Shown here: piece after piece, positions 45,104-52,775 of the stretch | Position numbering within the stretch: the stretch's first letter is position 1 | How the letters are laid out: each line of letters begins with the position of its first letter | Assembly: GCA_964609085.1 (NCBI GenBank) | Contig: CAZSRZ010000002.1 | Span: 54,109-118,108 of the forward strand | Source: JANPLG01 sp964609085 | GTDB lineage: Bacteria; Armatimonadota; SYMT01 | Length of the DNA stretch: 64,000 nt | Reading direction: 5' to 3' | Program-made: the position numbers and the translations under genes | The notes under the pieces: generated by a model | Told to the model about the DNA's origin: nothing | Seen by the model: the letters and a program-made list of their open reading frames with translations, nothing else | The model's database searches: none

Positions 45104-45209
45104 GGATGACGGGAGTTCAGCGATCGGCGCAAGAAGAACCCCAGCAACCCCCTGACCATGAATGCGACTAATCCACAGTCGCGTGGGGCGATGGGGCTAG
45201 AGCGGACGC

Positions 45210-46691
45210 ATGCTGAGAGTGCTCGGGAACAACAAGAAGCTGTGCACGGGAGCCAGCCGTCGCGACCTGCTGCAGGTGGGTGGTGCCACGCTCTTCGGGC
45301 TGGGGCTCAGCGACCTGATCGCGCTTCAGCAGGTGCAGGCTGGTTCCGCGTCCCGTTCCTTCGGCAAGGCGAAGAGCGTCATCGTCCTCTTCCTTTACGG
45401 CTCGCCCGGGCAGGTGGACACCTGGGATATGAAGCCGGGTGCCCCGGAAGATATTCGCGGCCCCTTCAAGCCGATCCGGACCTCCAACCCATCCATCGAC
45501 ATCTGCGAACATCTGCCGCGGATGGCCGGGTGGATGCATCGCGTCGCCACCGTGCGAAGCATGACGCACGACTACCCCATCCACTGCGTCTCCTTCGCCC
45601 TTACCGGGATGGGCGTCACCGACCTGGCCCGCGAGGTGAACATCCAGGACACCCGGCACTGGCCCTACTTCGGCTCGTGCGTCGATTTCCTCGACACCCG
45701 CGCCCGGCAGCGGGACGGCAGGCCGGATGCGGCCCTGCCGAACAACCTCGTCCTGCCACACCGCTTCAGTCGGCCCGGCCCGCAACCGCACTGGCTGGGC
45801 AGCAAGTGGGCGCCGGTCACCACGGCCTGGCAGGGGAAGTCAACCGGAGCGGATCCCTACGGCCAGGGCAGGGAAAACCCGTACGGCGGCATCACTCCCG
45901 AGACGAAATTCTTCTTCACGCAGAAAGGCCAGGGCCCGGAGATCACGCTCGACCGGCTCCAACGCCGCAGCTCATTACTGGAGCAGTTCGATCAGAGCCG
46001 CCGGCTGATGGAGCAAACGTCGGAGACCGACGCCTGGACACGATCCCAGCGGATGGCCATGCACCTGCTCACAAGCGACAAGCTGGGAAAGGCGCTCGAT
46101 GTGCAGTCCGAGCCCATGAAGCTGCGCCAGGAGTATGGGATGACGCTGTTCGGGCAGTCCACCCTCGCCGCGCGGCGCCTGGTGGAGGCGGGGGCGCGCG
46201 TGACCACGGTGTTCTGGGATGAATACAACCTCGGCAACAGCGCGTGGGACACCCACGTGATGCTGGTGAACCGCATGACCAACGAACTTTGTCCTGGTTT
46301 CGACCGGGCCTTTTCCGCCCTGATGCGCGATCTGGACGACCGCGGATTGCTGGAAGAGACCCTGGTTTGCGTGGTGAGCGAACACGGGCGCACGCCGAAG
46401 TTCAATCGAGGCTACGACGGACAGGGACCGCAGGGTGGGGGAGGTCGCGATCACTGGGCCGGTGCCTATTGCAACCTATTCGCCGGCGCGGGCATCAAGG
46501 AGGGAGCCGTCATCGGCAAGACCGACAAAGACGGCGGATTCCCAGAGGAGCGCCCGACCTCTCCCAAAGACGTGCTGGCGACCATCTACCACTTGCTCGG
46601 CATCGACCCAACGACGACGATCCTGGATCCGCAACAACGCCCAGTGCCCCTCGTCGAACACGGCGAGGTGATGCACGACCTGCTGGTGTGA
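45210..46691 (+). CDS. DUF1501 domain-containing protein, twin-arginine exported
   Basis: 493 residues. SRRDLLQVGGATLFGLGLSD is a twin-arginine-type leader. DUF1501 motifs include FLYGSPGQVDTWDMKPGAPE, the HDYPIHCVSFALTG region, GQSTLAARRLVEAGARVTTV, VVSEHGRTPKFN and GGGRDHWAGAYCNLFAGAGI. It differs enough from the copy at 2902 not to be a recent duplicate. The family belongs to the alkaline-phosphatase-like superfamily with unproven activity. It is followed by a convergent propeller gene. Confidence 0.88.
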   Translation: MLRVLGNNKKLCTGASRRDLLQVGGATLFGLGLSDLIALQQVQAGSASRSFGKAKSVIVLFLYGSPGQVDTWDMKPGAPEDIRGPFKPIRTSNPSIDICEHLPRMAGWMHRVATVRSMTHDYPIHCVSFALTGMGVTDLAREVNIQDTRHWPYFGSCVDFLDTRARQRDGRPDAALPNNLVLPHRFSRPGPQPHWLGSKWAPVTTAWQGKSTGADPYGQGRENPYGGITPETKFFFTQKGQGPEITLDRLQRRSSLLEQFDQSRRLMEQTSETDAWTRSQRMAMHLLTSDKLGKALDVQSEPMKLRQEYGMTLFGQSTLAARRLVEAGARVTTVFWDEYNLGNSAWDTHVMLVNRMTNELCPGFDRAFSALMRDLDDRGLLEETLVCVVSEHGRTPKFNRGYDGQGPQGGGGRDHWAGAYCNLFAGAGIKEGAVIGKTDKDGGFPEERPTSPKDVLATIYHLLGIDPTTTILDPQQRPVPLVEHGEVMHDLLV

Positions 46692-46761
46692 GCAACTCCG
46701 CGAGCGCCCCGCCCGCATGGCCCCGCCACCCAACCCGACTTCCGGTCCATCGCCCTCGCGA

Positions 46762-47889
46762 CTATTCCGCGCCTCCGAGGACCACGACGGCTTCGCGTGG
46801 CTCAAGCACGACTTGTGACCCCACGGCGGTCATGTCCCCGATTAGCTTTCGGGCCGAGGCGGTCCACTGAGTCCTTCCGCTGGCGATGTCCACGCAGATC
46901 ACTCGCCAGGGGAGGGGGTCGCCCGGTAGCTGGACGCGGAGGAGCAGCAAATCCCCATGGGCTGCCACACCGTGTAGTTCACCTGGGAGGATCTCCCAGA
47001 GGCTGGTGCCATCCAGCGGATTGAGCGACAGCAGGCGGTTCCTCCAGGTCTCCGCGAGCAGAGTGCCCCCGCACTCGTAGACCCGGAAATAGCCGTCGTC
47101 CGGAATCGGGGACGTGCGCTGCCACTTCTGTACGCCGTCCTCGAGCCCGATGCAGCGAATCGCCCCATCCGCGACCAGTACGTCATCGCCCAAGACGACC
47201 GGAGGGTCCTCGATGCTGCGCTCAGTCGTCACGTGCCAGCGGACGGCGCCGTCAGCCGGATCGAGCCCGATGAGCCCAGCCTCATGGGCGGAGACGGGAA
47301 GCGTGGCGAGGTCCGACTGCCGGGGCGGCATGAGCGGGGCGCCGAACCCGGCGGCCTCCCACCGTTCGGATCCGTTGGTCAGATCCAGCAACCGCAGGGC
47401 CTGCAGTTCCGCGTCCTCGACCAGCACACCACCGTGCGTGGGGTAGACCGACGGCTCACCGCGCAGCATGCGATTCCACACGATCACCCCGTCAGCCAGG
47501 CTGAGACACATCACGCTCCGCACGGTGACGGCGAAGACCTTTTGCCCGGCGCGACAGAGACGGGATACGTCCGACCCGACGGACCGGGACCACAGGACAT
47601 TCCCGGATTCAGGCGAGACCGCAGCCAGGGTCTGGCCCGCGCCGTAGAGGATGCATCCCTCGTCGGCGTACAGTTCGCAGGGCTCCTCGGCCAGCGCCAG
47701 TCTCCAGATGACCGCGCCCGCGGCGACAGAGCGCATCTCCATGCTCCCAGGGGTTATCACCACGACCCGACCAGTCGCTGGGATCACCTGCACCCAGAGG
47801 CGGCGCTGCCGCAGCTCCCACGCGATGGGGGGTGGCTTTCCGCTCCAGCTCAGGGGCGGTTCGGGCTGAGTGGGGGCGCGCTCGGGCAT
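46762..47889 (-). CDS. PQQ/WD-type beta-propeller protein, cytoplasmic
   Basis: About 375 residues from ATG 47889, which has GGAGG four bases upstream. Repeated blades are visible: LAAVSPESGNVLWSRSVGS, SLADGVIVWNRMLRG, GLDPADGAVRWHVTTE, GLEDGVQKWQRTSP and SLNPLDGTSLWEILPG. This is the AxxxxxGxxxW pattern of PQQ-like repeats. There is no signal peptide, so it is probably a cytoplasmic scaffold rather than a periplasmic dehydrogenase. It resembles the N-terminal half of the protein at 30394. It follows the beta-barrel gene's terminator. Confidence 0.83.
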   Translation of the reverse strand: MPERAPTQPEPPLSWSGKPPPIAWELRQRRLWVQVIPATGRVVVITPGSMEMRSVAAGAVIWRLALAEEPCELYADEGCILYGAGQTLAAVSPESGNVLWSRSVGSDVSRLCRAGQKVFAVTVRSVMCLSLADGVIVWNRMLRGEPSVYPTHGGVLVEDAELQALRLLDLTNGSERWEAAGFGAPLMPPRQSDLATLPVSAHEAGLIGLDPADGAVRWHVTTERSIEDPPVVLGDDVLVADGAIRCIGLEDGVQKWQRTSPIPDDGYFRVYECGGTLLAETWRNRLLSLNPLDGTSLWEILPGELHGVAAHGDLLLLRVQLPGDPLPWRVICVDIASGRTQWTASARKLIGDMTAVGSQVVLEPREAVVVLGGAE

Positions 47890-47910
47890 GGAGCCTCCGT
47901 ACAAAGAGAA

Positions 47911-47934
47911 GCGGGAAGCCCGAAGGCTTCCCGC
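47911..47934 (-). terminator. Intrinsic terminator of the beta-barrel gene
   Basis: GCGGGAAGCC pairs perfectly with GGCTTCCCGC around the loop CGAA (10 base pairs). On the minus strand it is followed by TTCTCTTTGT, a pyrimidine-rich tail. It starts 31 bases after the beta-barrel gene's stop. A second small palindrome, TTCAACTGTGTTGAA (47941-47955), lies in between. Confidence 0.85.
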
Positions 47935-47964
47935 TCCCAGTTCAACTGTGTTGAACGGCCGGAA

Positions 47965-48711
47965 TTACTTCCAGTCGCTCTTCCAGATGATGTTCCCGAA
48001 GAACGTCTCATGCTTGCCGCCGCCGAAGCGGATGGCAGTGGCCGTGCTCAGCTTGTAGGTCGCCGAGACGGTCCAGAGGTCCTCGCCGTCCACGTCGTTG
48101 TCGAGGGTGTAGTCGGCAACGATGGAGAGCTTCGGGTTGATCATGTAGCCGGCGCCGAAGCGGATGACGAAGTCGTCAACGCTGCCGCCGAGTTCGGGAT
48201 CCGCGCTCTGCCAGCCGAGGTTCAGGCTGACCCAGGCGTTCTTGCCAAGGCCATGATCCGCAGCGAGCAGGAGGTCGTAGATCTGGCCGAGGTCGTCGTA
48301 GTTCTGGAAGCGGCCGACGAGGGAGATCGTGGGCTTGTTTTCGCCAGAGTAGACGACCAGCTTGCCCGTGAAGTCGACGCTGAAGAAGTCGGCGTCGCCA
48401 AACGGGGTGTCCAGGTTCGTGTTGAAGAAGCTAGCGCTGAGGACGAAGGGCCATTTGGCCGAGCTATTCGCATAGCCGACGCCCACACCGTAGCTGGTCA
48501 TATCCACACCGCCACCGAAGTTCGTGGTGCGGAAGAACGGGCTGGCGAAGAACTGCTGATTCGTGTCCTCAGCATAGCCGCCCGTGAAGTGATGACCCGC
48601 CGAGAACATGTTCCCGTAGGGTTCGAGGAAGACCGCCTCGGCCTTGGCCGGACGGGCGAAACCACCCGCCAGCAAAGCCAGCGAAGCGGCAACGAGTACC
48701 TTCTTAAGCAT
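47965..48711 (-). CDS. Exported beta-barrel-like protein
   Basis: 248 residues. The signal peptide MLKKVLVAASLALLAGGFA with PAKA-EA cleavage is clear, and AAGGAAGGG lies upstream. The mature part alternates polar and hydrophobic residues with Gly and aromatic turns (YGVGVGYANSSAK, WVSLNLGWQSADPEL, AATYKLSTATAIRFGGG-like) and ends in the aromatic-rich IIWKSDWK. This fits an outer-membrane beta-barrel of eight to ten strands, and hence a two-membrane cell. No named family was recognised. It has its own promoter candidate, a long leader and a strong terminator, so it is probably expressed alone and highly. Confidence 0.78.
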   Translation of the reverse strand: MLKKVLVAASLALLAGGFARPAKAEAVFLEPYGNMFSAGHHFTGGYAEDTNQQFFASPFFRTTNFGGGVDMTSYGVGVGYANSSAKWPFVLSASFFNTNLDTPFGDADFFSVDFTGKLVVYSGENKPTISLVGRFQNYDDLGQIYDLLLAADHGLGKNAWVSLNLGWQSADPELGGSVDDFVIRFGAGYMINPKLSIVADYTLDNDVDGEDLWTVSATYKLSTATAIRFGGGKHETFFGNIIWKSDWK

Positions 48712-48884
48712 GCTGTAGCCCTTCCTTGCGGAACAACGGCCACCGGTGTCCATGTTGCCCGGGAGCCGGATACCCGGTCGCCTACAGCCTGGGCGCCGGG
48801 AATTCTCTAAATCTCTTAACCTCCCCCGCCGTTTGGACGGAGGAAGTGCCTCGCTATATTAGCAGCTTGGCGCATCGCATTCCA
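48712..48884 (-). promoter_or_regulatory. Promoter candidate and structured leader of the beta-barrel gene
   Basis: TAATAT on the minus strand (48861-48856) resembles a -10 box. Seventeen bases further up lies a weak -35 (TGGAAT, 48884-48879). The roughly 140-base leader contains GC-rich self-complementary segments (CCGGG...CCCGG around 48760-48775). I compared it with cyclic-di-GMP riboswitches and found no convincing match. Confidence 0.35.
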
Positions 48885-48951
48885 TAAAGATTGTCGGGCG
48901 AGGGGGCCCGGTCGCAGCAGTCGACCCGCGGTCGAACTGTTCCGCGGCCCC

Positions 48952-50712
48952 TCACTCGGTCTCGACGGACAGGTGCAGCTCCTTCATCTGGGCAGAGTCG
49001 AGGGCTGCGGGACAATTCAGCATCAGATCGATGCCGCTGGCCGTCTTCGGGAACGCGATCACATCTCTGATCGAGTCCTCGCCGGCCATCAACTGTACGA
49101 TTCGATCCACCCCTGCGGCGATTCCGCCATGCGGTGGGGCGCCGTGGGCCAGCGCGTGCAGCAGGAATCCGAATCGTTCCCAGGCCTGCTCCTGGGAGAT
49201 GCCGATTTTTTCCAGAACTCGAATCTGCACTTCAGGATCGTGGATGCGGATGCTGCCGCTGGCCAGTTCAACACCGTTGACGACGAGGTCGTAAACGGAG
49301 CCCGTGACGCTCCCCGGATCCGAATCGAGTCGTGCCAGATCCTCGGCCGTCTTCGGCTGGCTAAAGGGGTGATGGCTAGGCTGGAATCCTCCGTCCTCGG
49401 TCTCTTCGAGAAGTGGGAAGTCGAGCACCCAGAGGAAGTCCCATCGGTTGTCATCGATGAGCCCCAGTCTCTCGCCAAAGTGCAGGCGGAGACGGCTAAG
49501 GACGTCCGCCGTCCGTTTCGGAGTGTCGGCGACAATGAGCACGAGGTCGCCGGAGCCGGCCCCAGTCCGCTCGCGGATCGCCGCCAGCTCTTCGGGGCGG
49601 AGATATTTCTGGATGCTGGACCTGCATCCGCCATCTTCCAGCGCGATCGTGATCAACCCTCCGGCACCGAATCGGCGGGCCAGGTCCGTCAGATCGTCGA
49701 CCTGCTTGCGGCTGAATGTCCCGCAGCCCGGCGCGACGATTCCCTTGATTCGGCTGCCGGAGGCGATGGCGTTCTGGAACACGCGCAGCTCGTTACTGCG
49801 GAACACGTCGGCGAGGTCGTGCAGCTCCATGCCGAATCGGGTGTCGGGCTTATCGGAGCCAAAGCGTTCCAGGGCCTCGGCGTAGCTCATCCGGGGCAAC
49901 GGCACCGGAATCTCGATCCCCAGGCCGGCCGACCAGAGATGTGCGATCATCCGCTCGACCAGATCGAGCACGTCCGCCTGCTCCACAAAGCTCATCTCCA
50001 GGTCGAACTGGGTGAACTCTGGTTGCCGGTCGGCCCGGGGGTCTTCATCCCGGAAACAGCGGGCGATCTGGAAGTAGCGCTCGACCCCTCCTACCTGCAA
50101 CATCTGCTTGAACAGTTGCGGGCTCTGCGGAAGGGCGTAGAACTTCCCGGGGTAGAGGCGCGAGGGCACCACGTAGTCGCGGGCTCCTTCTGGTGTGCTG
50201 CGAATCAGGCACGGCGTCTCGATCTCCCAGAATCCCTGGCTGTCCAGAAAGTCGCGGCAGGCCTTCACCACCCGGTGGCGCAACTCCAGGTTGGCGAGCA
50301 TCCGTGGGCGCCGGATGTCCAGGTAGCGGTGCTGGAGCCGGGTCTCCTCGGACACCCGTTCGTCGGTGAGGAGAAAGGGCGGCGTGCGGGAGACGTTGAG
50401 GATTTCGATCCGCTCCACCCGCAACTCGACGGCACCCGTCGGCAGGTTTGGGTTGGCGCTGCCCTCCGGCCGCGCACGAACCGCCCCCCTCACCGCCAGC
50501 ACGAATTCCAGCCGACACCGATCGGCAATGGCGTGGGCGTCCGGATTCTCACTGGAGTCGAACACCACCTGGATGAGCCCGCTCCGGTCCACCAGGTCGA
50601 TGAAGATCACTCCCCCCTGGTCGCGCCGACGGCGAACCCAGCCGGCGACAGTGACGGTCTCCCCAATCTGTGCCGGACGCAGGGTCCCGGCGTGCATTGT
50701 CCGTTTGAGCAT
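48952..50712 (-). CDS. aspS: Aspartate-tRNA ligase
   Basis: Charges tRNA-Asp; about 586 residues, the bacterial AspRS length. The N-terminal OB fold is VAGWVRRRRDQGGVIFIDLVD. Motif 2 reads FRDEDPRADRQPEFTQFDLE and motif 3 is GIAAGVDRIVQLM. The bacterial GAD insertion lies between, including IKGIVAPGCGTFSRKQ. ATG 50712 with AGAGAG upstream is preferred over earlier in-frame codons. It precedes no other translation gene. Whether it also charges tRNA-Asn (non-discriminating) cannot be decided from this window. Confidence 0.97.
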   Translation of the reverse strand: MLKRTMHAGTLRPAQIGETVTVAGWVRRRRDQGGVIFIDLVDRSGLIQVVFDSSENPDAHAIADRCRLEFVLAVRGAVRARPEGSANPNLPTGAVELRVERIEILNVSRTPPFLLTDERVSEETRLQHRYLDIRRPRMLANLELRHRVVKACRDFLDSQGFWEIETPCLIRSTPEGARDYVVPSRLYPGKFYALPQSPQLFKQMLQVGGVERYFQIARCFRDEDPRADRQPEFTQFDLEMSFVEQADVLDLVERMIAHLWSAGLGIEIPVPLPRMSYAEALERFGSDKPDTRFGMELHDLADVFRSNELRVFQNAIASGSRIKGIVAPGCGTFSRKQVDDLTDLARRFGAGGLITIALEDGGCRSSIQKYLRPEELAAIRERTGAGSGDLVLIVADTPKRTADVLSRLRLHFGERLGLIDDNRWDFLWVLDFPLLEETEDGGFQPSHHPFSQPKTAEDLARLDSDPGSVTGSVYDLVVNGVELASGSIRIHDPEVQIRVLEKIGISQEQAWERFGFLLHALAHGAPPHGGIAAGVDRIVQLMAGEDSIRDVIAFPKTASGIDLMLNCPAALDSAQMKELHLSVETE

Positions 50713-50810
50713 GGTCGAACTCTCTGAAGGCAAAAAAGGTGGGGTTTGCCCGCCCGCGGATCGGTTGGATGCCGGCGGAGGGCGACGGTGCGGGGTACTG
50801 AGGCGCGTGA

Positions 50811-50827
50811 CGTGACCGCTGGTCACG
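50811..50827 (-). other. Small perfect hairpin between recJ and aspS
   Basis: CGTGACC and GGTCACG pair around GCT. It lies in the 269-base gap downstream of recJ and about 100 bases upstream of aspS, followed on the minus strand by no T-run. It could stabilise the recJ 3' end; the rest of the gap shows nothing recognisable and no T-box. Confidence 0.4.
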
Positions 50828-50981
50828 CCACGCTAGGCGTCAGTATCAGGCGCACCAGCGGGCAGCCGGATCGGGATGCTCTGTGGATTGTCGATTGGGT
50901 TGAGCACAGACGCGGTTCCGAGCAGCATCAACGGCGACCAGCCCCGCCATCTTACACCAACCACCGCTTCTCGGGAATGCC

Positions 50982-52727
50982 TCAGCCTGAGAGTTCCGCC
51001 TGTCCGTCACTCGGGCGCAGGTCTGCCAGCATGAGCTGGACCGATCGGGACCCCTGGTACTCGTTCACGTCTAGCGCGTAGACCAGATCGACTCGGCTCC
51101 CCGGTTCGCACTCCGGGGATCGATCCCACCCCCGCCACATGATGGCGTCGACGGTGCCGGATCCTCCGTTCCCGACCCGGAGCTTGAGATGTTCCGGTCC
51201 GCCGGACTTGTTGTCCAGCCGCAGGCGATCGCGCACAGCAACTCCGGGGGAGAGGAATCGAGGCTCCGGGTTACCGTGGCCGAACGGCTGGAGCATGGTT
51301 AGTTCCTGCGCCAACTTCAGCGAGATCTCGCCGGGCGGCAGTAGGGCGTCGATCTCCAGGCGGGGCTCCAGGATGTCGTCGTCCAGAGCGGCTGCGGCGT
51401 ACTGCTGCAGCGAGTCGCGGAAGGCGGGGATGGAGTCGGGCTCGATGTCCAGTCCCGCCGCGGCCTTGTGGCCACCGCAGCGCAGCAGGTGTTCTCGGCA
51501 GGCGTCGAGGGCGTCGATGATGCTGAACCCGGGGATGCTGCGGCAAGAGCCCCTGGCGGTGCCGGACTCGGGGTCGATGGCGATCACCACTGCGGGCCGA
51601 CCGAGGCTCTCCACGAGCTTTGATGCGACAATCCCCACGATCCCGGGATGCCATCGTGGGGAGGACACCACGGTGATCCGATCGTCGACTCTGCGCCCGG
51701 CCTGACCGACCGCCTCCTGCAGGATCGACTCCTGCTGCGACTGCCGCTCCCGATTGGACTGGTCCAACAGCATCGCCAGCTCTTCGGCCTCCGCGCGGTC
51801 TTTGGACATCAGCAGGCGCAAGGCGTGGTCGGCGGAGTCGATGCGCCCGACGGCATTGATGCGCGGCCCGATGTTGAATCCGAGATCCCGCGCCGTGAGG
51901 GGGGCGTTCCCCCGCTGGCCGAGCTGGATCAGCGCCAGCAGCCCGGCCTTCTTCGTTTCCCGCATTTGCCTCAGCCCCAGGCTCACCAGCGCTCGGTTCT
52001 CGTCCACGAGGGGCATGCAGTCCACGCATGTCGCGATGGCGACGAGGTCGAGGTAAGCCGAGCGGAACCCCTCGGAGGACATGCCGGCCGCTTCGACTAC
52101 CGCCCAGGCTAGCTTGTAGGCCACCGTGGTGCCGCAGATCTCGGAAAAGGGATAGTCGGAGTCGTGGCGCTTCGGGTTGACGACAGCCACGGCTTCCGGG
52201 ATCAGTCCGTCCGGCTGAGGCTCGTGGTGGTCGGTGACAATGACGTCGACGTTGAGGCTTCGGGCAAGATCGACGGCTTCGAAGGCGAGGATGCCGCAGT
52301 CCACGGTGACGATGAGTCGGACTCCCTCGGCGGCGGCGCGCTCCACGGAAGCTGGTCTGAGATCGTAGCCGTCCGCGCGCCGGTGGGGCACGAAGGGGCG
52401 GGCGTTGACGCCGACGATTCGCAGCGCGCGGGTCAGCAGTGCTGCCGCGCAGACGCCGTCGGCATCGTAGTCCCCGTGCACCAGCACCGACTCGCCGGAC
52501 ACCTTCGCCGCGAGGATACGTCGAACCGCCTCGTCGAGGTCCGGCAGAAGCGTGGGGGGGTGGATCTGGCTCAGGTCGGGGTTCAGGAAGCGATGAACTT
52601 CCTGTGAGGTCGTAACGCCGCGCCGGAGAAGCAGTTCCGCGATAAGCGGGCTCACTCCGGCCGCGCCGGCGAGCTCACGCGCACCGGGTGGCGATGGATG
52701 GGGGATGTGCCAGCGCTTGTCGGACAT
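50982..52727 (-). CDS. recJ: Single-stranded-DNA-specific exonuclease RecJ
   Basis: 5'-3' single-strand DNA exonuclease in recombination and mismatch repair; 581 residues. The DHH-family motifs are VHGDYDADGV (residues 83-92) and VTDHHEPQ, and the DHHA1 motif is GGHKAAAGLDI. The C-terminal OB fold ends near LMLADLRPSDGQ. It lies 48 bases downstream of secDF, an order (secD/secF-recJ) seen in several phyla. No strong ribosome-binding site is visible before its ATG. Confidence 0.96.
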   Translation of the reverse strand: MSDKRWHIPHPSPPGARELAGAAGVSPLIAELLLRRGVTTSQEVHRFLNPDLSQIHPPTLLPDLDEAVRRILAAKVSGESVLVHGDYDADGVCAAALLTRALRIVGVNARPFVPHRRADGYDLRPASVERAAAEGVRLIVTVDCGILAFEAVDLARSLNVDVIVTDHHEPQPDGLIPEAVAVVNPKRHDSDYPFSEICGTTVAYKLAWAVVEAAGMSSEGFRSAYLDLVAIATCVDCMPLVDENRALVSLGLRQMRETKKAGLLALIQLGQRGNAPLTARDLGFNIGPRINAVGRIDSADHALRLLMSKDRAEAEELAMLLDQSNRERQSQQESILQEAVGQAGRRVDDRITVVSSPRWHPGIVGIVASKLVESLGRPAVVIAIDPESGTARGSCRSIPGFSIIDALDACREHLLRCGGHKAAAGLDIEPDSIPAFRDSLQQYAAAALDDDILEPRLEIDALLPPGEISLKLAQELTMLQPFGHGNPEPRFLSPGVAVRDRLRLDNKSGGPEHLKLRVGNGGSGTVDAIMWRGWDRSPECEPGSRVDLVYALDVNEYQGSRSVQLMLADLRPSDGQAELSG

Positions 52728-52775
52728 GGTGGAAAGGGATGGCCCGATCGGGAGACCATCCCTTCCATGTCTAAC

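Noticed and set aside
48712..48840. Cyclic-di-GMP riboswitch in the beta-barrel leader
   Set aside because: A GGCTGTAGGCGACCGGGTAT segment looks vaguely similar, but the conserved first half of the aptamer is missing.
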